Shown here in pieces: positions 24,001 to 31,291 of a DNA stretch of 64,000 nt (its first letter is position 1; each line of letters starts with the position of its first letter). This DNA is from Streptomyces collinus Tu 365 (GTDB taxonomy: Bacteria > Actinomycetota > Actinomycetes > Streptomycetales > Streptomycetaceae). The stretch is from positions 434,001 to 498,000 of the forward strand of contig NC_021985.1 in assembly GCF_000444875.1 (NCBI RefSeq), written 5' to 3'. Position numbers and translations under genes: made by a program. Under the pieces are notes generated by a model, which saw only the letters and a program-made list of their open reading frames with translations, did no database searches and was not told where the DNA came from.

Positions 24001-27000
24001 TCACCGGTCCGCCGAGCCGGCCCACCCGGTCCAGCACGGCGGCGACCACGAGTTCGTTGGCGCGGTCGACCACCGGGCTGCCCCGGTAGGCGCCCTCCAC
24101 CAGCTCCGTGGATCCGCCGGGGAACATCACCTCGGTCGCGCGGACGGTGCCGCGGAGCACCCCGAACAGCTGGTGCATGCAGGGCCTCAGCAGCCGGTCG
24201 ATGCGGTTCAGCGCGGGTTGCCCCTCGCAGAGCACGACCAGTTCGTTCTCCGGGTCGGTGGGAGCCCGGCGGTCCGTGGCGATCAGCGCGCTGCCGTCGT
24301 CGCGCAGGAAACCGGCGACGGTGAGCACGCGCAGCAGTTCGGCGAAGAGGCGGGACTGCCCGTCGGCGATCCGCAGCCGCCGCCGCAGCTCGTCGGCGCT
24401 CCACCGTTCGCCGACCGTCCGGAACACCCCTTCGCCCCGGAACAGTTCCCACAGCCAGCCGAGCACGACCTCGTCCAGACGCGCCTGGTCGGTCTCGGTC
24501 AACAGCCGGGCGACCGGCGGCAGCGCCGCCGCCGAGGGGGCCAGCTCGTCGTCGGACCGTTCACCGGCGGGCCGTTCGACTCCGGCGGCGGCGAGCACCT
24601 CGGCGGTCGCCTTGATCACGACGACCTGCCGATCGGTGCGGCCCAGCACGTCGTGCACGGCTGCCATGCCCTCGGCCGGGGTGATCGAGTGGATCCCGGT
24701 CCGGGCCAGGCGCTCGCGGTGCCGGTCGTCGGCGACGATGCCGACGGTGCCCCAGTAGCCCCAGTTGACGACGGCCGAGCGGGCGGCCAGCACGTCGTCG
24801 AGATGGTGTGCGAACGCGTCCTCGAACGTCGATCCGGCGGCGTAGTTGGCCTGCCCGGCGCTGCCCGACAGGGCCACCGCCGAGGAGAAGAACAGGACGA
24901 AGTCGAGCCCGTCGGCGGCGACCAGGGCGCGGTGCAGTGCCACCGACGTGCGGGTCTTGGCGTCGAGCACGGCCCGGAAGGTGTCCTCGGTCATCGTGGC
25001 GACGGTCTGGTCGCGCAGCACGATGGTGGCGTGCACGACCCCGTGCAGCGTCCCGTGCTCGGCACGGACCGCCGTGACCACCTCGGCCAGCGCCGCGGGG
25101 TCGGTGGCGTCGGCCCGCCGGTACGAGACGAGGGCGCCGGCCGGGTCGAGGCGGCGCAGCCGGTCGCGCCGGCCGGCGTCGAGTTCACTGCGCCCCACCA
25201 GCACGACCTTGGCCCGGTAGCCGCGCACCAGCCATTCGGTGAGCTCCAGGCCGAGTCCTCCGGCACCGCCGAGAATCAGGTAGACACCGCCGTGGCGTAT
25301 CGCCTCGCGCGTCGTCGTGGGGGCGGCGGGGACCAGGCTCCGCCGGTGCAGGACGCCGGCGCGCAGGGCGTACGGGCCACCGGCCGGCACGTCGAGGACG
25401 TCCGGGGAGATCGGGTCGGCCGAGGAGCGGTCGACCACGGCCACCCGCCAGCGCGGCTGCTCCTGGGCCAGGGACAGAGCCAGTCCGTGCAGGCTCGCCG
25501 CGTACGGGTTGCGGACCGGTTCGGTGCCGGTACTCAGCGCGTCCTCGGTGACCACCGTCAGCCGTACGGGTGCGCCGGACCGTTGCAGCGCCTTCGCTGC
25601 GCGGAAGAGGGCCAGGACGCCGCGCTCCTGCGCGAGGTCGAGGGCGGCGGGGTCGTCGGTGCGCCCCTGCGCCGGGCCGGACAGCACGATCACGTGGCCG
25701 GGACGCCCGGCCGGTGCGACGAAGTGCTCGGGCTCGATCTCGGTGACGGAACCGCCGAGCCGGGTGGCGAGGGCGGCGGCGAGGGGCGCGGCGCAGGACG
25801 GACGGATCAGCCAGGTGTCCGAGCCGGGCGCGGTCGACGGCACGGTGAACGGCTCGGCCGCGACCGGGGACCAGCGGGGCAGGTACATCAGGTCATCCAC
25901 CGGCCGCTCGGTCACGGCGGGCCCGGCGGTCACGGCGGTCACGGCGGGCCCGGCGTCGGACGTCCCCGCTGCGGGAGCCGGGCGCAGGCACAGGTCGCGC
26001 AGCAGGACGAGAACGCCGCCGTCCGGGTCGGTCAGGGTCAGGTCGTACCGGTCCGGGCCGACGGTGCGCACATGGGCGTACACATGCTCGGGCAGCGGTC
26101 CGACCACCTCGGCGGCGGCGAGCGCGAAGGGCACCATCGGGCCGCCGGCGCGATCGCGCAGCACCGCGAACGTGTGCAGGGCACCGTCGATGAGCGCGGG
26201 TGGCAGTGCGCAGTCGGCGAACCGGGCGGCTTCGGCGGGCACGCGCAGACTCGCCAGCGCCTCGTCGGTGCCGGAGGCGATCCACTCGACGGCACGCAGC
26301 GCCGGGCCGTAGACCAGGCCGGCTCCGGCCAGGTCGGTGTAGAGGTCCGCGCCGTCGTGCCGGTGCGGCAGGGCGGCCCGGATCCGCTCGACGGGTACCG
26401 GCTCCGGCACGTCGTCGGCCCGTGCCTCGACCAGGCCCTGGGCCAGTTGGTCGCCGGTGTCGCCGAGCAGTGTGAAGGCCAGGCCGGCGCCGTCGCGGCG
26501 CAGCCGGGTGCGGGCGGAGGCCACGGTCCCGGTGACCACGAGCGGCCGTAGCCACCGAACGTCGCGCAGCCTGACCGGCACGGGGTATCCGGCGTGCGCG
26601 GCGGCGGCCCGGGCCATCTCCAGCACCGCGGCGGCGGGGAGCAGGCGCAGGTCGCCGACGCGGTGCCCGTCTATCAGCGGATGCGCGGGGGCGAAGGCGG
26701 TGCGGAAGGTCAGGCCGTCCACGCTGTCGGCCGGCACGATCTCGTCCAGCAGCGGATGCGTGGCCGGGCCGGCCGGCGACGGCGCCCACATCCGCTCGGT
26801 GAGCCAGCAGCGCAGCTCCTCGAACGGGTAGCCGGGCAACGGCAGCCGTCGCCCGGTGCCGGGCCAGGCGACGGTCGCGCCGGAGGTCCAGGCGGCAGCC
26901 AGGCCGGCCGGGTCCGCGGCGGCCGGCGCGGCGGCGCGGGAGGCGGCACGGCCGCGGACGCTGCCCGTCCACACGCCGGTTCCGGTGCCCGCGCGCAGCC

Positions 27001-30000
27001 GACCGGCCAGCTCGTCCGCCGTGGAGGCGAGCACCACCATGCGGTCGGCCCAGGCCTCGCGGCCGTGCTGCAGCGTGTACGCCACGTCGGCGAGCCGGTC
27101 GGCGAGGCCGTTGTCCACCGCGTCGGCCAGCCGCTCGGCCAGCGCGCGCAGGCCCTCCGGGGTGCGGGCGGAGAGCGGGAAGAGCCAGGGGCCCGGTGCG
27201 GCAGCCGGCGCCGGCCCGGGAACGTACTCCTCGACGACCAGATGGGCGTTGGCTCCGCCCGCGCCGAACGAACTGATCCCCGCGCGGCGCGGCAGGCCGT
27301 CCCGGCGCGGCCACGGGGCCGTCTCGGTCTGCACCCGCAGTGGCGTGGAGGCGAAGTCGATGTTCGGATTGACCGGGTCGGCATGCAGCGACGGCACCAG
27401 TTCCCCGTGCCGCATCTGCAGGAGCACCTTGCAGAGCCCGGCCATGCCGGAGGCCGATTCGAGGTGGCCTATGTTGGATTTCACCGAGCCGATCGGCAGG
27501 CTGCCCCGGGGCAGGCCGGAGGCGCCCAGCGCGCGGGCCAGGGCCCGGACCTCCACCGGGTCGCCCAGTGCGGTGCCGGTGCCGTGTGCCTCCAGGTAGC
27601 CGAGTGCGGCGGCGGAGCACCCGGCCTCGGCCAGGGCACGCTCGACGAGGTCGCTCTGGGCGACCGGGTTGGGCACGGTGAAGCCGTTGGTCCTGCCGCC
27701 GTGGTTGACGGAGCTGCCCAGGATGACGCCGTGGATGTGGTCGCCGTCGCGGACGGCGGCCGACAGGGGCTTGAGCAGCACCGCGCCGACGCCCTCGCCG
27801 GGCACGTAGCCGTCGCCGTCCGCGCCGAAGCTGCGGCAACGGCCGTCGCTGGAGGTGAAGGTGCCCTGGCCGAGGAACTGGTACTTGTACGGGTGGACGT
27901 GCAGGTTGACACCCCCGGCGAGGGCCATTTCGGCCTCGCCGGACCGCAGGTCGCGCACGGCGAGGTGGATGGCCGTCAGCGACGAGGAGCACATGGTGTC
28001 CACACCCAGGCTGGGGCCGGTCACGCCCAGGGTGTACGAGACCCGGTTGGCGATGGACGCGTGCGACGACGCGCCGATTCGGCCGTCGGCGGCCTCGTGG
28101 AGCTGGTACAGGCCGTACATGGCGCCGGCGTACACACCGACGCGGCGGGCGCGCAGGTCGGCCCGGGTGAGGCCGGCGTCCTCCATGGCGTGCCAGGCGG
28201 TCTGCAGGAACAGCCGCTCCTGAGGGTCGATGATCTCCGCCTCTCGGGGGGAGATGCCGAAGAAGAGCGGGTCGAACCGGTCGATACCGCGCAGAAAGCT
28301 GCCCCACCGGCTGTACTCGGCGGCGCGGTCCGCCGGGGTGGCCTCGTCGTAGTCGCGCCAGTCCCAGCGGTCCGCCGGAATCTCGGTGATCAGGTCACGG
28401 CCGGCTCGCAGGTTCGCCCAGAACTCGTCGAGGGTGTCGGATTCGGCGAACCGGGCCGCGACGCCGATGATCGCGACGGGTTCCGGGGCGTCCGCGGAGG
28501 GCGGCGCGGGACGCTCGCCGCTCGGGGCGGCATCCGGTGTGGCCACCACGACCGGCGCCTGCACCGGCACCGGCACCGGAGCCGGTGCCGGTGTGAGTTC
28601 GGCGAGGCGGCCGCCGTGGTGCTCGGCGAACCAGCCGGCGAGCCCGCGCAGTTCCTGGTATTCGAAGAAGAGGGTCTTCGGCAGTGATCCGAAGTGGTCC
28701 TCGAGCCGCCGGGTCAGATCCATGATCAACAGCGAGTCGATGCCGTACTGCTCGAACGCGGTGTCCGCCTCGATCTCCTCCTGCGGGTACTGGAGGACCT
28801 CGGCCAGCACGCCGCGCAGGAACTCCTCGGCGGCCGCGGTGGCCGACCCGGTGGCGGCCCTCGGCGCCGGTTCCGGTGCGGGGGCCGGTTCCGGCGCCGG
28901 CGCGTCGAGCAGGGCGCGGATGCGATCCAGCTCACCGTGCGCCACGAGCACGTGATCGCCGTCGTGGCCCAGCGCCCGGTCCCAGGCGCGCAGGGCGTCC
29001 GCGGTCGGCAGCGGCCGGAGTCCGGCGCGGCGGGCGATGCGGGCCTGTGTGGTGTCGTCGGCGTCCATCCGGATGCCGCCGTCGGCCCACAGCGACCACA
29101 GCACGCTGAGGCTGCGGCCGGGGCGGTCGCTGCCGCGCCGCCAGGCCGCGAACGCGTCGAGGAAACGGTTCGCGTACGCGTAGTCGGCCTGGCCCGGGCT
29201 GCCCGCGCCGGACATCGAGGAGAAGCAGACGAAGAAGTCGAGCGGGTCCGCGGCCGTGGCCCGGTCCAGTGCGAGCGTGCCGTCGACCTTCGGCCCCAGC
29301 ACCGCGGCGATGTCCTCGTCGGTCTTGCGCAGCAGGAACGAGTCACGGGTGACCCCGGCCAGGTGCAGCACCCCGCGCAACGGGCCGAACCTCTGGTGGA
29401 CGCGCTCGACCAGCCGCTCGGCCGCGCCGGGTGCACCCAGGTCGCAGGGCAGGTAGTGGACGTCGAGCCCGGTGGCGCGCAGGTCGGTCAGGTCGGCGTC
29501 GGCGGAACGGCCGGTGAGCACGTACCGGGCCGACGGGCCCAGGTGGCTGACGAGGTGTCGGCCGAGCGCGCCGGCGCCGCCGGTGACCAGCACCGTCCCC
29601 TCCGGCGTCAACGGCGCCGGCGCGGGGGCGATCGGCTCCCATCGGGCCACCTGCCGGCCGGCGGCGGTGTATCGGACCCGGAACTCGTGGTCCGCCGCGG
29701 CCTCGGCGTCCGCGACCGCTCGCGGGTCGGCGCCGTCGGTCGTGATCACTGCGGCACGGAAGTCCGGGTGCTCGTTGGCGATGCTGCGCGCCATGCCGTC
29801 CAGAGCCAGCAGGCGGGCGTCGGTGACGGCGCCGGACGGGCGGAAGACGTGCAGCACGCGGAGGGGCTGCCGGTTCGGCTGCGCGGCCCAGGTCCGGAAG
29901 AGCCGGACCAGGCTGGGCAGCGGGTCGTCGTCACCGAGGCGGACCACCACGAGTGGGCCGGAGTCCGGTAAGCACCCGTCCTCACCGGCTTCCAGGATCA

Positions 30001-31291
30001 CCTTGCGGCCGGTGGCGGGGGCGCCGCGGCGGACGGGGGCGTCCTGCCAGCGCTGCGCCAGCAGGTGGGTGTCCACCGGGTCGGCCGGATCCTTGACGGA
30101 GCGGGTGACCACGCCGCGCAGACGGACGGCGATGCGGCCGTCGGCGTCGGCGAGTGCGATGTCGTGGCCGGTCCCGGTGGCGACGGCATGGGCGTACCCG
30201 TGTTCCGGCAGCGGGCCGAGGATCTCCACCCGGTCGATGGAGAAGGGCAGTTCGCGGGGCCTGGGCGCGGACGGGTCGGCGGCGGTCCAGAGCGCCGCCT
30301 GCAGCATGGCGTCCAGCAGGGACGGGTGCAGGGTGAAGTCGTCGAACGGCAGGTCCGCGGCGTCGGGGACGGCGACCTCGGCCAGCGCCTCGCCGGGGAC
30401 GGAACGCATGGACCGCAGTCCGCGCAGGCTGGGCCCGTACCCGCCGCCGAGCGCGGCGAAGACCGCGTAGCAGTCGTCCGCCGAGGTCGTCCGTGGCAGA
30501 CGGGCGCGTATCGCGGCCAGGTCGAGGGACGGGGCCGGCTCGGTGGGGCCGAACCGCAGGGTTCCGGTCGAGCACAGCTCACCGTCCGGGGTGTCGTCGA
30601 GGCGCCGCAGCTCGTAGGCGACACCGTCGGCGGCCGGCGCGAACCGCAGCCGTACCCGGACCGGTTCGCCGGTGAACAGGACCGGCCGGGCCCAGAGGAC
30701 GTGGTCGACGCCGGTGGCGCGCCCGTGCCCGGCGCGGGCGGCGGTGTCGACGGCGAACTCCAGGGCCGCGACGGCGGGCAGGACGCGCACCTGCCCCAGC
30801 GCGTGGTCACGCAGGAAGAACTCGTCGCCGGTGAGCAGCCGCTCGGCCGGATCGGCGGTGAGGGCGGCGGGCGGTTCGATCCAGTACCGGCGGGTCACCG
30901 GCTGCGGCTGCGGCAGTGACAGCCGGGCCGAGCGCCCGCTCGCCTGCTCCGGCCAGCGGACCGGGGTGCCCGTGACCCAGAGTCGGGCGGCCTCGTGGAG
31001 ATCCGCGGCCTGGACGGGCTCGCCGGTGGCCGGCCCGGCGGTGCCGGTGACCACCCCGGTGCCGTCGCGCAGCCGCTCGGTCAGCTCGGCGACGCCGGTC
31101 ACGACCACGGCGAGTCGTTCGGCCAGTTCCTCGCGACCGGTGCGCAGGGTGCTCTCGATGCGGTCGAGTGCCGCCTCCGGGTGCGCCTGCAGCCAGCCGA
31201 CCAGCTCGGCACGGTACCGGTCGAGCTGGTCGCGGCCGCCCGCCGACAGGACGACCAGCCGGGCGGCACGGTCCTCGGTGCTGTTACCCAT
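12095..31291 (-). CDS. kirAIV-like: AT-less giant polyketide synthase, five KS domains (modules 7 C-half to 12 KS)
   Basis: 6398 residues. Order: post-KS linker 1-140; DH about 150-430, KR about 560-790, ACP Ser853 (module 7, completing the KS of the NRPS protein); KS Cys1101, DH about 1515-1800, KR about 1990-2240, C-methyltransferase about 2260-2625 (VEVGAGTGG), ACP Ser2680 (module 8); KS Cys2938, ACP Ser3461, with no reductive domain (module 9); KS Cys3686, KR about 4285-4510, ACP Ser4594 (module 10); KS Cys4862, KR about 5485-5740, ACP Ser5861 (module 11); terminal KS Cys6093 (module 12). Every KS keeps Cys-His-His. No AT is present. Predicted output: ene, methyl-ene, unreduced unit, then two hydroxyl units. 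Residue 441 is a TTA codon. The ATG at 31291 overlaps the upstream TGA by one base (TGATG) behind a GGAG site; the long open frame upstream of it is a shadow. Confidence 0.93.
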   Translation of the reverse strand: MGNSTEDRAARLVVLSAGGRDQLDRYRAELVGWLQAHPEAALDRIESTLRTGREELAERLAVVVTGVAELTERLRDGTGVVTGTAGPATGEPVQAADLHEAARLWVTGTPVRWPEQASGRSARLSLPQPQPVTRRYWIEPPAALTADPAERLLTGDEFFLRDHALGQVRVLPAVAALEFAVDTAARAGHGRATGVDHVLWARPVLFTGEPVRVRLRFAPAADGVAYELRRLDDTPDGELCSTGTLRFGPTEPAPSLDLAAIRARLPRTTSADDCYAVFAALGGGYGPSLRGLRSMRSVPGEALAEVAVPDAADLPFDDFTLHPSLLDAMLQAALWTAADPSAPRPRELPFSIDRVEILGPLPEHGYAHAVATGTGHDIALADADGRIAVRLRGVVTRSVKDPADPVDTHLLAQRWQDAPVRRGAPATGRKVILEAGEDGCLPDSGPLVVVRLGDDDPLPSLVRLFRTWAAQPNRQPLRVLHVFRPSGAVTDARLLALDGMARSIANEHPDFRAAVITTDGADPRAVADAEAAADHEFRVRYTAAGRQVARWEPIAPAPAPLTPEGTVLVTGGAGALGRHLVSHLGPSARYVLTGRSADADLTDLRATGLDVHYLPCDLGAPGAAERLVERVHQRFGPLRGVLHLAGVTRDSFLLRKTDEDIAAVLGPKVDGTLALDRATAADPLDFFVCFSSMSGAGSPGQADYAYANRFLDAFAAWRRGSDRPGRSLSVLWSLWADGGIRMDADDTTQARIARRAGLRPLPTADALRAWDRALGHDGDHVLVAHGELDRIRALLDAPAPEPAPAPEPAPRAATGSATAAAEEFLRGVLAEVLQYPQEEIEADTAFEQYGIDSLLIMDLTRRLEDHFGSLPKTLFFEYQELRGLAGWFAEHHGGRLAELTPAPAPVPVPVQAPVVVATPDAAPSGERPAPPSADAPEPVAIIGVAARFAESDTLDEFWANLRAGRDLITEIPADRWDWRDYDEATPADRAAEYSRWGSFLRGIDRFDPLFFGISPREAEIIDPQERLFLQTAWHAMEDAGLTRADLRARRVGVYAGAMYGLYQLHEAADGRIGASSHASIANRVSYTLGVTGPSLGVDTMCSSSLTAIHLAVRDLRSGEAEMALAGGVNLHVHPYKYQFLGQGTFTSSDGRCRSFGADGDGYVPGEGVGAVLLKPLSAAVRDGDHIHGVILGSSVNHGGRTNGFTVPNPVAQSDLVERALAEAGCSAAALGYLEAHGTGTALGDPVEVRALARALGASGLPRGSLPIGSVKSNIGHLESASGMAGLCKVLLQMRHGELVPSLHADPVNPNIDFASTPLRVQTETAPWPRRDGLPRRAGISSFGAGGANAHLVVEEYVPGPAPAAAPGPWLFPLSARTPEGLRALAERLADAVDNGLADRLADVAYTLQHGREAWADRMVVLASTADELAGRLRAGTGTGVWTGSVRGRAASRAAAPAAADPAGLAAAWTSGATVAWPGTGRRLPLPGYPFEELRCWLTERMWAPSPAGPATHPLLDEIVPADSVDGLTFRTAFAPAHPLIDGHRVGDLRLLPAAAVLEMARAAAAHAGYPVPVRLRDVRWLRPLVVTGTVASARTRLRRDGAGLAFTLLGDTGDQLAQGLVEARADDVPEPVPVERIRAALPHRHDGADLYTDLAGAGLVYGPALRAVEWIASGTDEALASLRVPAEAARFADCALPPALIDGALHTFAVLRDRAGGPMVPFALAAAEVVGPLPEHVYAHVRTVGPDRYDLTLTDPDGGVLVLLRDLCLRPAPAAGTSDAGPAVTAVTAGPAVTERPVDDLMYLPRWSPVAAEPFTVPSTAPGSDTWLIRPSCAAPLAAALATRLGGSVTEIEPEHFVAPAGRPGHVIVLSGPAQGRTDDPAALDLAQERGVLALFRAAKALQRSGAPVRLTVVTEDALSTGTEPVRNPYAASLHGLALSLAQEQPRWRVAVVDRSSADPISPDVLDVPAGGPYALRAGVLHRRSLVPAAPTTTREAIRHGGVYLILGGAGGLGLELTEWLVRGYRAKVVLVGRSELDAGRRDRLRRLDPAGALVSYRRADATDPAALAEVVTAVRAEHGTLHGVVHATIVLRDQTVATMTEDTFRAVLDAKTRTSVALHRALVAADGLDFVLFFSSAVALSGSAGQANYAAGSTFEDAFAHHLDDVLAARSAVVNWGYWGTVGIVADDRHRERLARTGIHSITPAEGMAAVHDVLGRTDRQVVVIKATAEVLAAAGVERPAGERSDDELAPSAAALPPVARLLTETDQARLDEVVLGWLWELFRGEGVFRTVGERWSADELRRRLRIADGQSRLFAELLRVLTVAGFLRDDGSALIATDRRAPTDPENELVVLCEGQPALNRIDRLLRPCMHQLFGVLRGTVRATEVMFPGGSTELVEGAYRGSPVVDRANELVVAAVLDRVGRLGGPVTVVEVGAGTGGTTASLLPALAATGVELTYVYTDISPAFLQHGRQRFAERYPMVRFQQLDISGDPLAQGFPPGGADVVVAANVLHATPDLPHTLRAVALLLKSGGHLVLNEATSNVVTATLTFGLLDGWWLHRDTGLRLPGSPLLSGRGWRAALDLAGFTRSRALPADEGLTQHVVVAESGPAGPAAVTAPTAQPAPPPAAEPAPEPRTGGGGRLVEAARDYVKDAFVQVLEVPRDRLWLDETYENFGVDSLTVPRIADLLAERMGDLPPTLLFEHPTIREVADHLVERYPDRVRALLPDQPRPAPAQATEPAPAQATEPAPAQVTEPAPAQVTEPAGRPAKTAPAADTRIAVIGVAGRYPLADDVDAFWTNLRTGLDCIREVPAERWDPRTEPGANGTPVSRWGGFLDRIDEFDPRFFQMSMHEAELTDPQERLFLQTAWHTLEDAGYPRTRLRGSRVGVYVGVMYGHYQLFEDERGLAGGMGYASIANRVSYALDLHGPSLAVDTMCSSSLTAIHLACEALAAGGVDYALAGGVNLTPHPRKYRQLAAGGFTGESGRCRSFAAGGDGMVPGEGVGAVLLKPLAAAERDGDRILGVILGSAVNHGGKTGGYAVPSPGAQSEVVTSALRAAGVEPADVSYVEAHGTGTALGDPAEVAGLARAFGDRPAGSIAIGSVKSSIGHLESAAGIAALTKVLLQMRAGELTPSLHAEQLNPAVDWANVPFRVQREAAPWTGPRPLRAGVSAFGAGGSNAHLVVEQYRAEPRPGVVPMPAVFPFSGRDAQALRRIVERMLSRLRELGATGLRGEPGATGLAEIAAAAGLPVGAVDEPLDELGLDPATIMRLAGRETALHQGAVHSGSTLRQLAAAPPDAADIDLGRLSYTLQIGREAMAHRLAVVAHRTDELIEQLDAFLAGRPAGWTGVVTTEPGDPVAPSADPRDNARRWVQGEVIDWAGTAGSAPEPLPLPGYPFEPVRCWIRSAAPRAATPTPTRPAGSSGPALTTVLRLVSGVTGYPMTELDPAASFHDHGLDSLALLRLAGDVSAAFDLPVGPDQLLATPTAAALADWLAREHPQGAPARPAEPEPDDPVVIVGMAGTLPGSADLDEFWAALERGGDLFTEVPADRWDAREHHGDPAAHPERTRVTRAGFIGGIDRFDPLFFGISPREARWMDPRQRLLMRTVWAALEDAGMDPGALAGSDTGLFVGVGSGEYAELVQRSGAATDAYSSTGLAPSMLANRISYQLDLHGPSEPVDTACSSSLVALHRAAEALRLGRCGTVIVGGVSLMLSPVTFASLERAGMLSEDGVGRAFDADASGYVRGEGVGAVVLKRLSRARADGNPILAVLRGTAVNHGGRANSLTAPSPRAQADVIRRAHREAAVDPATIGYLETHGTGTVIGDPAETNGLREAFADLYQDWGHDAPARPHCALGALKNTIGHLEPAAGIAAVLRVLLSMRHGRITGDPHGPRPNPHLGLEGTPFELATGPREWAPPAPGVPRRAGVSAFGYGGANAHVVLEEYPAEEPVPAPGPVVFVLSARDPERLRAYARSFADRPDRWAHDLASTAYTLQVGRGAYPERLAFVTDSAEHAVATLRRFLAGDTAGIHTGRVERDADRTPCDGRGDDETAAAWTRGAQVDWHRRWAAPPRRRSLPTYPFAQERHWFTDGTTARPVSCFTATWQDEPVPAAGEHPGRVLVLGDLPVPGAVHVRAGTEYRDEGPVITIRPGEQDDYARLLAETPARIVHQWPLLAPGRDDLGLEAMFRIAKELTAGAARTPVRIQALVPEDALAEAWGGFDASLRAALPGTTFGVVRVDGAGDTGELLAEIAAHRLSGPAVRLSPSGRSVRVLSEIPARPVLPSPLRDGGVYLITGGLGGLGVLLARTLLSRGARVALTGRSPAAERAEQLAELRAHGTVAYYRAAVEDRDAMTRVVAEVIADLGGLDGLFHLAGTASRNPLPGKDVDELRAHLRARITGTRVLDEVTRDLPLDLFVLYSSLAGQLGDYGLVDYAVGARYLDGFADFRERERLAGRRHGRTVSVDWPMWRAGGMHVDTDDERRYLAGTGFRYLETAEGEQVLDLVLRLDRPQVAVLPGDPARMRDLVAGMRLRDDGVPALPAPPPTPAPAVAVSPELPTQLRELIGGILGIAPSALDPDAGFGEYGLDSFGLQNLAAALAARYDVTVPTTTLFGANTVTKLAAHLAAELPPAPVAKRTEPGPASSEPGPASSESAPAPVSVPHGVPAPAPVSVPHGVPAPASGSSSAAPAGHEPIAIIGLAGRLPGADDLEQFWQHLADGRDLITETPADRWDWREVARRFGGTARWGGFLTGVDLFDPLFFRISPAEAQAMDPQHRLFLEHTWGALEDAGCRPDRLAGGRVCVFAGVQFADYESMVLRGEHVNAHAGTGLARTMLANRISYLLDLRGPSESVDTACSSSLVALHRAVRSLRAGESDLAIAGGVSLVLSPQTVVAGNQLGVLAPDGRCKALDESADGYVKGEGVGVVVLKTLSRALADGDRVHAVIRGSAVNHGGRASSLTSPNPLAQADLLVEAYGDADVPIETVSYVELHGTGTALGDPVEIDGLVRAHRALAAGPPVTCGIGTVKSNIGHLEPAAGIAGVIKVVLAMRHRQLPPTLHLSRLNPLIDLDGTPFEPVRETRPWTPSDADGTTVPLRAGVSSFGFGGVNAHVVLEEPPVTSVPVDSTGPEIFVLSARDEAALHRYARAHLAFLGDRQPALSSLAHTSQVGRVPMPVRLALVVRSVAELRDRLAAFLAGDIEATTATGDHDWLTEPEGVSYLRRLAREGRLDRIARLWQAGAAVDWAALRTDRPALTSMPTYPFARERHWLASPSAAPPEHEARRLLAKEWEPAPAASGPAPTAPVVLVRAETEALATAAFGDTARVVRLDDTDEETGLRAAASIGRAPVVIDLVDLSAVPVPDVRVDWARIVLARELIATNRTAGFAYLHLTRGLVSFRAHSPTLRGAAFAGLVRMLSAEYRGVFARTVDVDFTDPDALRDVAGAELAATDPVTEVCVRDGVRYTPTLRPTGCATAPARWSDDLAGRPVVITGGTGALGRLLAAELVERGANRLVLLGQSPLPARDNWAELMAAPDTDPALAARLRDLSALERAGVRLVIESIPLERAREVLDRIRREWGPIAGIVHCAGLGVMTDPAFIGKRTADMRRVVEPKTTGLQALLDACGDDPLRFVVLYSSIAGQVPALAAGMSDYALANSVLDRVAEYRNATGADTPVFRSVQWPSWQAAGMPEVDTPVYRELGLRTLRPQDGVALLDAALAGPDPVVLPCLVDTTRFDARALLEVAVPGSSVPGTSAPGTPVPGASGPGTSAPGTPAPRASGPGTSALETTDPGTSVPGHPAPGALAPVAAADPPTAHGRRTGDGVRRLTEVFATTLRLDAAQIRPDADFADLGVDSIMIVQLLAALERDLGVVAEPSALLENPTIARLAAALDDRLPEQPAPGKPEPVRAPQPRPAQVRGPERGIAVVGIAAHFPGAPDHATFWRNLVGGVDSVTEVPPSRWDADRFWHPAPQPGRTVSKWGGFLDGIEDFDPDYFRLDPAGAAHVDPLVRQFLEAGAECLADAGLTPAEVAGRRVGVFAGARAANFGAHHAAATTHSISGMAQNFIAAHLSHYLDVRGPAVVVDSACSSALVAVHLAAQSLRTGESDLVIAGGVEILLDEVPFVGMSGAGALSPSGRCHTFDERADGIVLGEGVGALLLKRAEDAIRDGDRVYAVIEGSAVNNDGRTMGITTPNPRAQREVVESALAAAEVSPVQLGYVEAHGTGTMIGDPMELKALTEVLRGATDEVGFCGVGSVKTNIGHTLSAAGIAGLIKVVLSVHHGQLPPTLHCATLNRRFEFDRSPLFPVRELRDWTGRDGVRRAGVSSFGFGGTNAHMVVRQAPDGHVPLREPLDPPRYRRRRFWFDVPVPASAGANGRHDGPTPPAPFFQIQF
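13862..14046 (-). repeat. Elastin-like PG-pentapeptide repeat linker, 45-bp period
   Basis: The linker between the module 11 KR and ACP is about a dozen imperfect pentapeptides of form x-P-G-x-x (VPGSS, VPGTS, APGTP, VPGAS, GPGTS). At DNA level three near-identical blocks start at 13921, 13966 and 14011, giving a 45-bp period. Confidence 0.9.
17235..17363 (-). repeat. Two adjacent tandem repeats (36-bp and 21-bp units) in ACP-KS linker
   Basis: A 36-bp unit (encoding APAPVSVPHGVP) occurs twice from 17235. It is followed by a 21-bp unit (EPGPASS) repeated twice near 17319-17360. Both lie in the linker between the module 10 ACP and the module 11 KS. Confidence 0.9.
21395..21600 (-). other. Serine-less ACP-like insertion after the module 9 KS
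   Basis: The same kind of insertion as in module 3, with the core DEPLDELGLDPATIMRL and Pro at the expected serine. It sits between the KS and the LSYTLQIGREAM helix of the post-KS linker. Confidence 0.6.
22998..23093 (-). repeat. 24-bp x4 tandem repeat in ACP-KS linker
   Basis: Four consecutive 24-bp units encode EPAPAQ(A/V)T between the module 8 ACP and the module 9 KS. Copies differ at one codon, paired two and two. Confidence 0.9.
29969..29971 (-). promoter_or_regulatory. TTA leucine codon in five-KS gene
   Basis: Codon 441 of the five-KS protein, in the GCLPDSGP segment between DH and KR of module 7, is TTA. It is the second TTA codon I found in the operon. Confidence 0.7.
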